From Candidatus Acidiferrales bacterium (GTDB taxonomy: Bacteria > Acidobacteriota > Terriglobia > Acidiferrales > UBA7541), in the NCBI GenBank assembly GCA_030037315.1, contig JASHRM010000158.1:1-50337 (forward strand): a DNA stretch of 50,337 bases. Direction: 5' to 3'. The notes beneath the pieces were generated by a model. That model was not told the origin of the DNA and ran no database searches. It saw only the letters and a list, made by a program, of their open reading frames with translations. Made by a program: the position numbers and the translations under genes. Shown one piece after another: positions 1-9,300 of this stretch. Every line of letters starts with the position of its first letter. Position 1 is the stretch's first letter.

Positions 1-199
1 CAACAGTTATTCGCGTCGCGCCTAACTCAGATTCCGCCGAAGGAAAGTACGTGGTTAGGACGGGTACCTCGTCCGTTGCGGGCTGGTCGTAGTTAACTGC
101 TATGAAATACTTGCCGGGCTTTACATAAAGCGAATACGTCCCATCCTTCTCGGTTAGCTCTTTGACATAGTCAACTGGAATCCTGAAAGACTCTACCAT
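1..199 (-). CDS. Carboxypeptidase-regulatory-like domain protein, partial (cut by left edge)
   Basis: A minus-strand reading frame opens with ATG at 199-197, directly after an in-frame TAG, and runs off the left edge (66 codons visible). The visible protein contains DGTYSLYVKPGKYFIAVNY followed by a TYFPSAESELGAT stretch. This resembles the carboxypeptidase-regulatory-like beta-sandwich common in exported acidobacterial proteins (pattern 'G.Y.....PGKY.v.v...Y.P.t.....AT'). No signal peptide is present, and the frame begins immediately after a stop, so the true gene could start upstream and be frameshifted. The 219 bases up to the next gene hold nothing else I can support. The family call is by eye and the start is uncertain. 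Confidence 0.4.
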   Translation of the reverse strand, partial: MVESFRIPVDYVKELTEKDGTYSLYVKPGKYFIAVNYDQPATDEVPVLTTYFPSAESELGATRITV

Positions 200-418
200 C
201 TACATACGCTGAAACACTCCGTAAAGACCTTGGAGGGATTCGATTTGGCTTTGCCGAATTTATTCTTGCTGCAGCCCCATCACAGCCTTCGCCGGCGTCG
301 GGGGTTTTACCTTCTCGCATTCAATGTTGCCCGAAGGATTTTGCCGTTCAAGTCCAGTTTCTTTGTATCGGCTCCGCGTCAGCCGCACTTGGTTTGGTCA
401 TCTACTTCTTTTCGTGTG

Positions 419-1075
419 TTATTTCCTGCCCTGGGCGGTGATCCAGCCCTTCGCCGGAAGTGCATCGATCTGAACGTCTGCGAATCCGGCCGAGGTCATA
501 AGATCGCGATGCTCGTCAGGGGTGAGCATCTTCATCCCGGTGATCGGCTCGCTCTTTTCGCACAGGCGAGACGCAAATGCGTCGGCGCCCTTGTACACTT
601 CTGCGATCAGGATGAGAGTGCCGCCCGGTTTCAACACGCGCCGGATTTCGCGCAAGCCAACGGCGATATCCGGCCACCAGAAGTGCGTCTCGACTCCAGT
701 CACCAGATCATACGTGTTCTCAGCAAAGGGAAGCTTCCCGACATCGGCCAGATGTATCTCGACGCGGCCGTCCAGGATTGACTGCGCATTATAACGCCGT
801 GACGCGGCGACACTCTCGGCGGAGTAGTCAATCCCGTGGACCTTGCCTTGCACCGCGATAGCCGCCAATTTGCTGATGGTGCGTCCGCCACCGCAGCCCA
901 CATCCAGCACGGTAAATCGTGATTCGACGACAGCATGCGTCAGGCCCCAGTCGGTCAGCTTCGAGTGACTCTTGTTCATTCGCCACAAAGTGAAGCGCCC
1001 GAGGAGTCCCGTCGGCTTCTTGCACTGCGTTTCTTTCGGCGCCGTCGGCGTCTTGGCGCTCTTGATCGCGGGCAT
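419..1075 (-). CDS. Class I SAM-dependent methyltransferase
   Basis: A 218-residue protein of the Rossmann-fold, SAM-dependent methyltransferase class (Methyltransf_11/25 type, UbiE-like layout). Motif I is VLDVGCGGGRT, the acidic end of strand 2 is HGIDYS, motif II/III is the HLADVGKLPF segment, and the post-motif is REIRRVLKPGGTLILIAE. The N-terminal 40 residues are basic and linker-like. I chose the ATG at 1075, which has GAGG five bases upstream, rather than the in-frame start at 1135. The substrate cannot be read from the sequence. It stands alone, with about 155 bases to its upstream neighbour. Confidence 0.8.
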   Translation of the reverse strand: MPAIKSAKTPTAPKETQCKKPTGLLGRFTLWRMNKSHSKLTDWGLTHAVVESRFTVLDVGCGGGRTISKLAAIAVQGKVHGIDYSAESVAASRRYNAQSILDGRVEIHLADVGKLPFAENTYDLVTGVETHFWWPDIAVGLREIRRVLKPGGTLILIAEVYKGADAFASRLCEKSEPITGMKMLTPDEHRDLMTSAGFADVQIDALPAKGWITAQGRK

Positions 1076-1230
1076 AGGAACCTCGCGCAGAGTATACGTA
1101 CCCCGCTTGTCCAGCAGAAGCCGGAGTCGAAGCATGACAGGGGGCTGTAAGCGGCACCGGATAGGGATGAACGACCATACGCGGCAACAGCGTCTGTTTT
1201 ACTAAAGCGCAGATAGCGTCTGCCAAACCG

Positions 1231-1800
1231 TCAAGCTGAGTCCAGAAGCGAGGCTTGCGCGGCGGGATACGTGATGCACGCGCCGTTCACGTGCGCGAAC
1301 GGAGTGAGCTTGTGCTCTTTCGGCTCGGTCGCGCTGACGATTTCGAGGACGCGAATGCCGCGAATCGAGAGCGCGTCGGCAACGAGCGAGCGATGGCAGC
1401 GCCACGGGACGGCTTCGGCGCACATTAGCGCGGTGGGATGCTCGCGGGCGAGCTCGATCACGCGATCGAGCGCCGCGACGAATTCCTCGGTCTGCATGTA
1501 GTCCGCGTAGCCGCGAAAACTTTCGTTGCGCCACCCGAGATTCACGGAATCGGGGCGCGGGTGGCGCAAGCCGCCAAGCTCTTTGAGATGGACGTAACGA
1601 ATACGCACCGCACGCAGCGAGGCGGCAAGCGCGTCCGAATTGAATTGAGGATTACGGCGCGATTTCGGGATGGTGCGAATGTCGATGAGCTGCTTGACGC
1701 CATTCGAGCGTAGAAGCTCGGTGAACTCGTCGATGGGCCGCGTGGAGTGGCCGATCGTGAGGATCGTCAGAGGTGGCGTCGATTTGCGTGGGGATGTCAT
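1231..1800 (-). CDS. DUF488 family protein
   Basis: A 189-residue DUF488 protein. It begins with the family's LTILTIGHSTRP strand, continues with LIDIRTIPKSRRNPQF, and carries the C-terminal LMCAEAVPWRCHRSLVADAL motif with the conserved Cys/Cys-His pair that is the hallmark of the family. Length is normal. The biochemical role of DUF488 is not firmly established, so no function is assigned. I chose the ATG at 1800 because the family begins a few residues before the TIGHS strand; an in-frame start at 1860 would add 20 unconserved residues. Confidence 0.85.
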   Translation of the reverse strand: MTSPRKSTPPLTILTIGHSTRPIDEFTELLRSNGVKQLIDIRTIPKSRRNPQFNSDALAASLRAVRIRYVHLKELGGLRHPRPDSVNLGWRNESFRGYADYMQTEEFVAALDRVIELAREHPTALMCAEAVPWRCHRSLVADALSIRGIRVLEIVSATEPKEHKLTPFAHVNGACITYPAAQASLLDSA

Positions 1801-1850
1801 CCAACATTCATCATAGCGCACCGGAAATCTGGCAGAGTGCGGCCCAAAAA

Positions 1851-1873
1851 GGGCGCGCAAGCTGTGCCCCTAC
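1851..1873. repeat. Short hairpin repeat, degenerate copy
   Basis: The sequence GGGCGCGCAAGCTGTGCCCC followed by TAC lies just upstream of the DUF488 gene. It shares the frame GGGCGC..CAAG.TG.GCCCCTAC with a perfect hairpin at 49188-49207. Both copies are intergenic, which suggests a dispersed palindromic element of the genome. With only two copies visible, the family assignment is tentative. Confidence 0.4.
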
Positions 1874-2017
1874 GATGCTGTCATCGCAACTCAGCCTGGC
1901 GGATTCGGGCCGTGGCTGCGATGAATTGTGCTTTTGCGGTAATCGCCGCGCGTTGATAATGGGAGGGCGCAGCTGCCGCGTGCGATCCCTGCGCCAACGA
2001 CTCCGCATCCAAAGCTC

Positions 2018-2629
2018 ATGACGAAAGTTCACACGCTCTTTTGGGACAACGGAGGCGTGATCCTGACGAACGGATGGGATCGCGACTCGCGGCAAAAGGC
2101 TGTGGAGAAATTCCATCTGGATTGGGTGGATTTCGAAGACCGCCACGAATTGATGCTGAATGCGTTCGAGTGCGGAACGGCGAACCTCGACGAATACCTG
2201 CAACGCACCATTTTTTACCGACCGCGCGATTTCAAGCCGGAAGATTTCAAGAAATTCATGTTCGATCAATCGCAGCTCTTGGGCGACGGCCTGGAATTTC
2301 TGGCGGCGCTGGCAAAGCCGCGGCGTTACATGATGGCGGCGCTGAATAATGAGTCGCTCGAAATCAACGATTACAGGATTAAGAAATTTAACCTGCGCGA
2401 CTATTTCGAGGCGTTTTTCAGTTCATGTTATCTGGGAGTCCGCAAGCCGGATCGCGGAATATACAGTCTGGCGCTAAAAATTACGCAGCGCGAGCCCGCG
2501 GAGTGCGTCCTGATCGACGATCGCGGGCTCAATTTGGAATGCGCACACGAAATGGGTATGAATACGATTCAGTTCAAGAGTGTGGCGCAACTGCGAAGCG
2601 AATTGGCGGCGATGGGAGTGACGGAGTAG
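2018..2629 (+). CDS. HAD-superfamily hydrolase (YihX-like)
   Basis: A 203-residue HAD phosphatase of subfamily IA. The first motif is LFWDNGGVI: the nucleophile Asp is present, while the second Asp of the usual DxD is Gly, as in YihX-type sugar-phosphate phosphatases (D-x-G). Later motifs are MMAALNNES (motif II, with the usual Ser/Thr replaced by Asn, then an alpha-helical cap region), GVRKPDRGIY (motif III Lys) and CVLIDDRGLN (motif IV acidic pair). It is cytoplasmic with no signal peptide. It lies upstream of pentose-phosphate genes in the same direction, which fits a sugar-phosphate substrate, but this is inference. Confidence 0.8.
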   Translation: MTKVHTLFWDNGGVILTNGWDRDSRQKAVEKFHLDWVDFEDRHELMLNAFECGTANLDEYLQRTIFYRPRDFKPEDFKKFMFDQSQLLGDGLEFLAALAKPRRYMMAALNNESLEINDYRIKKFNLRDYFEAFFSSCYLGVRKPDRGIYSLALKITQREPAECVLIDDRGLNLECAHEMGMNTIQFKSVAQLRSELAAMGVTE

Positions 2630-2708
2630 AAACGAAGAGAAAGCAGATTCCCGCCACGGGGGCAGGCCTCGACTGCCTGGCCGGGCGTCCCAAGAAGGGG
2701 ACGCGAAA

Positions 2709-2760
2709 GCAGGTCCGGCCACTTCGCTCCCTTCCTTCGTCAGGGCAAGCGGAATGACAA
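2709..2760. repeat. Dispersed intergenic repeat, degenerate copy
   Basis: The gap between the HAD gene and gnd contains CACTTCGCTCCC...GCGGAATGACA. This is a loose version of the CTTCGCT...GGATGACA element seen better preserved at 9710-9789. No gene or terminator is evident in the gap. Confidence 0.3.
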
Positions 2761-2791
2761 TGCTGGTTTAGCCGAATAGGAGGTAGTCGCA

Positions 2792-3703
2792 ATGGAACTG
2801 GGAATGATTGGGTTGGGGAAAATGGGCGGGTTCATGGTCGAGCGGCTGGTGAAGGGCGGCCATCGCGTGGTGGGCATGGATCGCGACGCGTCGGCCGTAG
2901 CGAAAGTTGTGAGCAAAGGCGCTGCGGGGGCGGACTCGATTGAAAAATTGATCGGCCAGCTTAAGCCGCCGCGCGCGATTTGGCTGATGGTACCGGCGGG
3001 TGCGCCGGTGGATCAGACGATCGATCAACTGACTCCGCACCTTGCACCGGGCGACACGATCATCGATGGCGGAAATTCTTATTACCGCGATTCGCTGCGG
3101 CGCGCGAAGGCGCTCGCAGAAAAAAAGCTGACGTTCGTCGATTGCGGCACGAGCGGCGGCGTTTGGGGACTGACCGAAGGCTACAGCATGATGGTTGGCG
3201 GCGATGCGGACGTGGTGAAACGGCTTTTGCCGATTTTTGAAACCCTGGCGCCGGGACCAAATAAAGGATGGGGACGCGTGGGCCCGGCGGGTGCGGGTCA
3301 TTTTGTGAAGATGGTCCACAACGGGATCGAATACGGGATCATGCAGGCGTACGCGGAGGGGCTGGATCTTTTCCGGCACAAAACGGAATTCGGGCTCGAC
3401 CTGCTGCAAATCACGAAGATTTGGCAGTACGGCAGCGTGATTCGTTCGTGGCTGCTCGATCTGACGGTCGATGCGCTGTCGAAAAATCCGATGCTCGAAG
3501 GAATCGGCGCGTATGTGACCGATTCGGGCGAAGGCCGGTGGACAGCGGTCGAAGGAATCGAACTCGGCGTGCCGATGCCAACGCTGAACGGCGCGCTCGA
3601 TGTGCGGTTCCGTTCGCAGGACCCGCAGCCGTTTGCAAACAAATTGCTGGCGATGATGAGGCACGAGTTCGGCGGGCACGCGGTGCATACCGCCGGTGAC
3701 TAA
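2792..3703 (+). CDS. gnd: 6-phosphogluconate dehydrogenase, decarboxylating (short NAD-type)
   Basis: Oxidises and decarboxylates 6-phosphogluconate to ribulose 5-phosphate in the pentose-phosphate pathway. The N terminus has the Rossmann motif GMIGLGKMGGFMV. This is followed by DGGNSYYRDS (substrate loop), VDCGTSGGVWG and HFVKMVHNGIEYG, which contains the catalytic Lys and the Asn of the 6PGDH signature. At 303 residues it is the short class (about 300 instead of 470), typically NAD-linked and found in many bacteria. The start ATG has AGGAGG about 10 bases upstream (AATAGGAGGTAGTCGCA). It is followed by the broken yfcE-like gene and pgl, so two consecutive steps of the pathway sit together. 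No zwf is in the window. Confidence 0.92.
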   Translation: MELGMIGLGKMGGFMVERLVKGGHRVVGMDRDASAVAKVVSKGAAGADSIEKLIGQLKPPRAIWLMVPAGAPVDQTIDQLTPHLAPGDTIIDGGNSYYRDSLRRAKALAEKKLTFVDCGTSGGVWGLTEGYSMMVGGDADVVKRLLPIFETLAPGPNKGWGRVGPAGAGHFVKMVHNGIEYGIMQAYAEGLDLFRHKTEFGLDLLQITKIWQYGSVIRSWLLDLTVDALSKNPMLEGIGAYVTDSGEGRWTAVEGIELGVPMPTLNGALDVRFRSQDPQPFANKLLAMMRHEFGGHAVHTAGD

Positions 3704-3740
3704 GAGCTGTCTCGTAAATGCATCGGGACTGAAAGGTTTT

Positions 3741-3802
3741 CCTCAGGGGCTAAAGCCATTGTGTTTTGAGCACCGTAATGTCGGCGCTGAAGCTCCGACC
3801 CC
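3741..3802. repeat. Possible dispersed intergenic repeat
   Basis: The 147-base gap after gnd carries CCTCAGGGGCTAAAGCC and, 23 bases on, TCGGCGCTGAAGCTCCGACC. The wording (GGGGCTAAAGCC / GCGCTGAAGC) recalls short repeats found between genes in acidobacterial genomes. This is recognition from memory only; the arms do not form a good hairpin. Confidence 0.25.
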
Positions 3803-3850
3803 CTTAGAAACATTGGTGCAATCGATAGCGGCGATTCGGTGCGAGAGTCG

Positions 3851-4315
3851 ATGATCGGCTTAATCTCAGATACGCACGGATTGCTGCGCGACGAAGCGCT
3901 GCGCGCGATCTAGGGATCGGAATTGATTATTCACGCGGGCGATGTGGGCGGTCCGGAAGTTCTGGAAGCGCTGCAAAAAATCGCACCAGTAATTGCCGTG
4001 CGCGGAAACGTGGATACGGACGGATGCGGCAAGACACTTCCCTTCAGAGCTGTGGCCGAGACTGGCGGCACGAATATTTATGTGGTCCACAGAATCGAAG
4101 ACCTCGACATCAATCCGGCGAGCGCGGAAATGAGAATTGTGGTGAGCGGGCATTCGCACAAGCCGGGCCGGTCGGAAAAAGGCGGCGTGCTTTACGTCAA
4201 TCCGGGAAGTGCTGGCCCTCGACGTTTCAATTTACCAATCAGCGTGGCGCAGCTTGATTTGACCGTTACACCGTGGGCCGTGAAATTCATCCAACTGATG
4301 GATGGACGTTCGTGA
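3851..4315 (+). pseudogene. YfcE/MJ0936-like metallophosphoesterase with an in-frame TAG
   Basis: Read from ATG 3851, the frame gives a complete small calcineurin-like phosphoesterase except for one stop codon, TAG at 3911-3913 (codon 21). Metal-site motifs lie on both sides of the stop: SDTHG before it, and IIHAGDVGG, AVRGNVD and SGHSHKPGRS after it. Downstream of the stop the frame is intact to TGA 4313-4315, which overlaps the ATG of pgl. The family length is about 155 residues, matching 3851-4315. Initiation at TTG 3923 could yield 130 residues but would lack the DTH metal ligands, so it is unlikely to be active. The homologous position is usually Gln or Arg, so a single C-to-T change could explain the TAG. 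A sequencing error or recent inactivation are both possible. Confidence 0.75.
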
Positions 4316-5046
4316 TGAAACTGAATATCCGAGTTTTTCCGAATCTCGACACGTTGAGCCACAGCGCGCTGGATGCGCTTTTGCGAATCATGGACGAAGC
4401 GATCCGGGAGCGGGGGCGCTTTGCCGTTTCGCTTTCCGGAGGGCACACGCCAGCGAAACTTTATTCGCTATGGGCGCAGACCGAGAAGCAAAAAGCGCGG
4501 ACAGATTGGGACTGCGTACACCTTTTCTGGGGTGACGAACGCTACGTTCCGCACACCGATCCATTGAGCAACTACCGAATGACGAACGAGGCCCTTATTT
4601 CTCACGTGCCGATTCCGGCGGGAAACGTTCATCCGATGCCGGGGCCGGAACATTTTTCGACTGCTGAAGCGGCGGCCGAGGCGTATGAATCGGAGTTGCG
4701 GAAATTTTTCACCGGGGCAGCTCCGGCATTCGATCTGCAACTGCTCGGGCTTGGAACGGAAGGACATACAGCGTCCCTCTTTCCGGGCTCACCAGCGCTG
4801 GATGAACGCGTGCGTTGGGTCGTCGCCGTGACGGCGCCAGCAAATCCTCCGCAACGGCTTACGGTCACCCTGCCGGTCCTCAACTGCGCGAGGAACACGT
4901 TTTTCCTGGTTGCAGGGCCGGATAAGCGTGAGATCATCGCGGCACTCAGAAACGAGCCAACGCCTCAGGCCAGCGAATATCCAGCGGCGCGCGTTCAGCC
5001 TGCCGGAGGACCCTTGTGGCTCCTGGATCAGGCGGCCGCAGGTTAA
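4315..5046 (+). CDS. pgl: 6-phosphogluconolactonase
   Basis: Hydrolyses 6-phosphogluconolactone, the step before Gnd in the oxidative pentose-phosphate pathway. The 243-residue protein has the DevB/NagB-fold signatures AVSLSGGHTPAKLY (phosphate loop), FWGDERYVPHTDPLSNYRM, GLGTEGHTASLFPG and RLTVTLPVLN. Length is normal. The chosen ATG overlaps the stop of the upstream yfcE-like frame (TGATG), suggesting translational coupling; an in-frame upstream start at 4273 would add 14 residues inside the neighbour. If the TAG in the neighbour stops ribosomes early, coupling could be weakened. Confidence 0.93.
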   Translation: MKLNIRVFPNLDTLSHSALDALLRIMDEAIRERGRFAVSLSGGHTPAKLYSLWAQTEKQKARTDWDCVHLFWGDERYVPHTDPLSNYRMTNEALISHVPIPAGNVHPMPGPEHFSTAEAAAEAYESELRKFFTGAAPAFDLQLLGLGTEGHTASLFPGSPALDERVRWVVAVTAPANPPQRLTVTLPVLNCARNTFFLVAGPDKREIIAALRNEPTPQASEYPAARVQPAGGPLWLLDQAAAG

Positions 5047-5264
5047 GCCGTTTTTGCCCGAAACTTACCGCCGTTAGAGTGCGTCCAATCGGTTAGAACC
5101 TTCGGTGAAGTGCCTCAACCGCGCGAGAAGCAGCCGATAGATTGGTGGAGCGCAGCTAAGACGACGCGTTATCATAGACTTCAGCCTTATTGAGTCTGGA
5201 TTATTAGCTGCTTCTTTGCCTCGTGAGGACTTCAGCTCGACACAAGACCGAGGAACCGCAATTG

Positions 5265-6380
5265 ATGAATAGGATTTTCAATCGTCTCGCAATAGCTCTG
5301 GCCATATCCGCGGCGATTTTGACCGTAGGCTGCACCCCGAAGACCGCTCAAACCGCCTCGATTTTCGCCGTGCCGGTTACCGTTGCGAAGGCCGTTGAGA
5401 AAACCGTTCCGATCGAACTAACGGCGATCGGCTCGGCCGACGCGTATTCCACCGTTTCGATCAAGGCTCAGGTCAACGCGGTGCTCGACGAGGTGCACAT
5501 AAAAGAAGGGCAGTTCGTCCAAAAAGGCGAATTGCTTTTTACGCTGGATGCGCGGCCGTTCGAGGCGGCGCTCGCGCAGGCACAGGCGACCCTGGCGCGC
5601 GACAAGGCGCAGGCCGAACTCAATAACGTGCAGGCGCAGCGCTACGAGGCGCTGTACAAGGCGGGCGTTGGATCAAAAGAACAGTTCGACACGATGAGCG
5701 CGAACGCGGACGCGCAAGAAGCCGCCGTACGCGCTGACCAGGCTGCCGTGGTGGCAGCGCAGCTCCAGCTTGATTACTGCAAGATTTATTCGCCCATTGA
5801 CGGGCGTACCGGCGCGCTGCAGGTTTATCCCGGAAACCTCGTGAAGCAGAACGACGTGCCGGTGCTGATCGTGATCAATCAGGTGACGCCAATCTTCATC
5901 GACTTTTCGATTCCTGAGCAGTACCTCGGCAGCGTGCAGAAATTCATGGCGCGCGGGAGACTGAGCGTCGAGGCGACTCCCTATGGGGATACGAAGCCTG
6001 AGACGGGCTATTTAACCTTCGTCGACAACTCGGTTGATAACACCACCGGCACGATCAAACTGAAGGCGACTTTCGAGAATGCGGATCACCGACTATGGCC
6101 GGGGCAATTCTCAACCGTGCTGCTGCGGCTGGCAGAAGATGAAAATGCCACTGTCATACCCAGTGAAGCCGTGCAAACGGGTCAAAAGGGCGATTTCGTT
6201 TATGTGGTGAACTCCACCAAAAACGCTGAACAGCGCGTGATAAAAGTTGGGCGCATCGTGGGGCAGCAAACAGTGATCCTGAGCGGCGTTCAGCCCGGCG
6301 AAACCGTGGTCACTGACGGCCAACTGCGTTTGATCCCCGGCATCAAAGTGCAGATTATCAACGAGAATTCCGGAAGCTGA
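5265..6380 (+). CDS. RND efflux periplasmic adaptor (membrane-fusion protein), lipoprotein
   Basis: Adaptor subunit that links an inner-membrane RND pump to an outer-membrane channel. The N terminus is a hydrophobic signal ending in LTVGC, consistent with a lipobox, so the protein is probably anchored by a lipidated Cys. The body shows the HlyD/AcrA order: a lipoyl half (VSIKAQVNAVLDEVHIKEGQFV), a helical hairpin rich in Ala/Gln (LAQAQATLARDKAQAEL), the second lipoyl half (IYSPIDGRTGALQVYPGNLV) and beta-barrel and membrane-proximal segments. Start ATG 5265 has AGGA upstream; an in-frame GTG at 5223 would add 14 residues before the signal. It is nine bases upstream of its pump. No TolC-type gene is nearby. 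Confidence 0.9.
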   Translation: MNRIFNRLAIALAISAAILTVGCTPKTAQTASIFAVPVTVAKAVEKTVPIELTAIGSADAYSTVSIKAQVNAVLDEVHIKEGQFVQKGELLFTLDARPFEAALAQAQATLARDKAQAELNNVQAQRYEALYKAGVGSKEQFDTMSANADAQEAAVRADQAAVVAAQLQLDYCKIYSPIDGRTGALQVYPGNLVKQNDVPVLIVINQVTPIFIDFSIPEQYLGSVQKFMARGRLSVEATPYGDTKPETGYLTFVDNSVDNTTGTIKLKATFENADHRLWPGQFSTVLLRLAEDENATVIPSEAVQTGQKGDFVYVVNSTKNAEQRVIKVGRIVGQQTVILSGVQPGETVVTDGQLRLIPGIKVQIINENSGS

Positions 6381-6389
6381 TTTTTCTCC

Positions 6390-9300
6390 ATGAATATCGC
6401 TGAACCATTCATTCGCCGCCCGATTATGACGACGCTCGTCATGGCGGCGATCCTGATTTTCGGAGTTATCGCCTATCAGTCGCTGGCGGTCAGCGATCTT
6501 CCGAACGTCGACTTCCCCACCATTCAGGTTTCGGCGAGCTTGCCAGGGGCGAATCCGGACACGATGGCGGCCGCAGTGGCCACGGTGCTCGAAAAGCAAT
6601 TTTCCACGATCGCCGGCATCAACTCGATGACGTCGACGAGCACGCTCGGCGCCACGAGCATCACTTTGCAATTCGATTTGAGCCGCAACATAGACGGCGC
6701 CGCGCAAGATGTTCAGGCTGCGATTGCGCGTGTGCAAGGTCAGTTGCCGCCGAACATGCCGAGCCCGCCGACATTCCAGAAAGTGAATCCAGCAGACCAG
6801 CCGGTTTATTTTCTGGCGTTGAGTTCCAACACCCTGCCGATTTCCACGGTGGATCAATACGCGGAAACGTTGCTCGGGCAACGCATTTCGATGGTGAAAG
6901 GCGTGGCGCAGGTGCAGGTGTTCGGGTCGCAGAAATACGCTGTGAGGATTCAACTCGATCCGCAGGCGCTGGCGGCGCGGCAAATCGGAATCGACGAGGC
7001 AACAGCCGCGGTGCAAAACGCCAACGTCAATTTGCCGACCGGCACGCTTTACGGAGAGAAGCAGGCCTTTGCGGTGCAGGCAAACGGCCAGTTGACGCGC
7101 GCCGCGCTATACCGGCCGCTGATTGTGGCTTATCGAAACGGCTCTCCGGTAAGGCTCGATGAGCTGGGGAGCGTTACCGACAGCGTCCAGAACAATAAAA
7201 TTTCGAACTTTTACAACGATGAGCATGCCGTAATCCTGGCGATCCAGCGGCAACCCGGCACGAACACGGTGGAAGTCGTCGACGGAGTGAAGAAAATCCT
7301 GCCGCAGTTTCAGGCCATTTTGCCGCCGTCGGTAAACATGGTGGAGATTTACGACCGTTCCGCCCTCATTCGCGAATCGGTAAACGACGTGAAGTTCACG
7401 CTGATGCTGGCTGTCTGCCTAGTCGTGATGGTGATTTTCCTTTTCCTGCGGAATCTTTCCGCCACGGTGATCCCCAGCATCGCGCTGCCCATGTCAATCG
7501 TCGGCACGTTTGCGGTGATGTATCTGCTGAATTACACGCTCGACAACTTATCGCTGATGGCACTGACGCTCTCGGTGGGGTTCGTTGTCGATGACGCGAT
7601 CGTGATGCTGGAAAACATCGTGCGGCACATCGAAATGGGCGAAGGAGTCATGGAGGCCGCGCTCAAGGGATCGAAAGAAATCGGATTCACCATCGTTTCG
7701 ATGACGCTGTCGCTGGCGGCCGTTTTCATTCCGGTGCTTTTCATGGGCGGAATTATCGGACGGCTGCTGCACGAATTTTCCGTGGTGATCATGATGGCGG
7801 TTCTGGTCTCCGGATTCGTGTCGCTGACGCTGACGCCGATGCTTTGCAGCCGGTTCGTGCGATCGCACCACGGCGAGAAACACAGCTCGGTCTACATGTC
7901 GCTCGAGCGGTTCTTTGACAATCTGCTGAGAAAATACGATACCAGCCTGCAATGGTCGCTACGCCATCGCGTGCTGGTGATGCTGATCGCGACGGCGATT
8001 CTGGGGATTACCGCGTACCAATTCGTCACGATCCCGAAGGGCTTCCTGCCGGAGATTGATGCGTCGAGTTTGCAGGGTTATACGCTGGCGGCGCAGGGGA
8101 TTTCGTTCGATGCGATGAAGGAGCACCAGCTGGAACTGAACAAAATCCTGGTGGCCGACCCGAACCGCAAAGGATTTTTTTCGAGCTTGGGCACCGTCGG
8201 CGGCAGCGCCAATTCGGGGTTCATTTTCATGCACCTGAAACCCCCTTCGGAACGGCCAAAGGTGCCCAGCAAGGAAATGACGCTGCTGATCCATAAGTAC
8301 GGCGGCGTGCCGGTGGTGGGAAGCATCCTGCGAGCAATTGCGCCTCTCACTTGGCATCATCCCGATATCAACGAAGTCATCCAAGAGCTGCGAGGAAAAT
8401 TGCAGGGCATCCCCGGGCTTGCCGTCTACTTGCGAAATCCGCCGCCGATTCAGATTGGCGGACAGGTGACCAACAGCCCCTATCAGGTAACGCTGCAAAG
8501 TCCCGATACCGAAGAGCTCTATCGCGTCGCAACCGATTTCGAGCAGAAGATGGAAAAGCTGCCAGCGCTTCAGGATGTGACCAGCGACTTGCAGATCAAA
8601 AATCCGCAGGTGAACGTCAATATCGATCGCGATAAAGCCTCGGCGCTCGGCGTTTCGGCAGAACAAGTAGAAGACGCGCTCTATACGGCGTACGGCGAAA
8701 GGCAGGTTTCGACGATCTACGCGCCCAATGACGAATATTGGGTGATTATGGAGCTCGAGGATCAGTATCAACGAAATCCTAACGCGCTCTCTCTGCTTTA
8801 CGTTCGTTCGACCAACGGCACGCTGGTGCCGTTGAATGCCGTTGCCAGCTTGACGACGAGCCTCGGCCCGCTAAGCGTGAACCATCTGGGGCAGCTTCCC
8901 GCAGTCACGGTTTCGTTCAACCTGAAACCCGGCTACGTGATCGGCGAGGCCGTAAATGAGGTAAACGACCTGGCGCGAACCTTGCCCGCCACAATCACTA
9001 CGCAATTCCAGGGCAACGCGCAGGCATTTGAAGATTCGCTGAGCGGCCTTGGCATCCTGCTGGTGATTGCAATCCTGGTGATTTATATCGTGCTGGGAAT
9101 CTTGTATGAGAGCTTCATTCATCCGCTGACGATTCTTTCCGGCCTGCCTTCGGCGGCATTCGGCGCGCTGCTTACGCTGGAGATCTTCGGCTACGGGCTC
9201 GACCTATACGGTTTCGTCGGAGTGATCATGCTGATTGGAATCGTGAAGAAAAACGCGATCATGATGGTCGACTTCGCGATCGCCCGCGAGCGCGAAGGGC

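Noticed and set aside
230-781. Plus-strand frame of 183 codons near the left edge
   Set aside because: Most of it is complementary to the methyltransferase gene, which has clear motifs.
2768-3688. Long minus-strand frame of 306 codons opposite gnd
   Set aside because: It mirrors a well-supported gnd gene; the peptide is Arg/His-rich with no motif, a usual antisense artefact in GC-rich DNA.
3911-3913. TAG as a recoded sense codon (pyrrolysine or suppressor)
   Set aside because: No pyrrolysine-type context or other recoded genes seen; other genes here use TAG as an ordinary stop (for example birA and the propeller gene).
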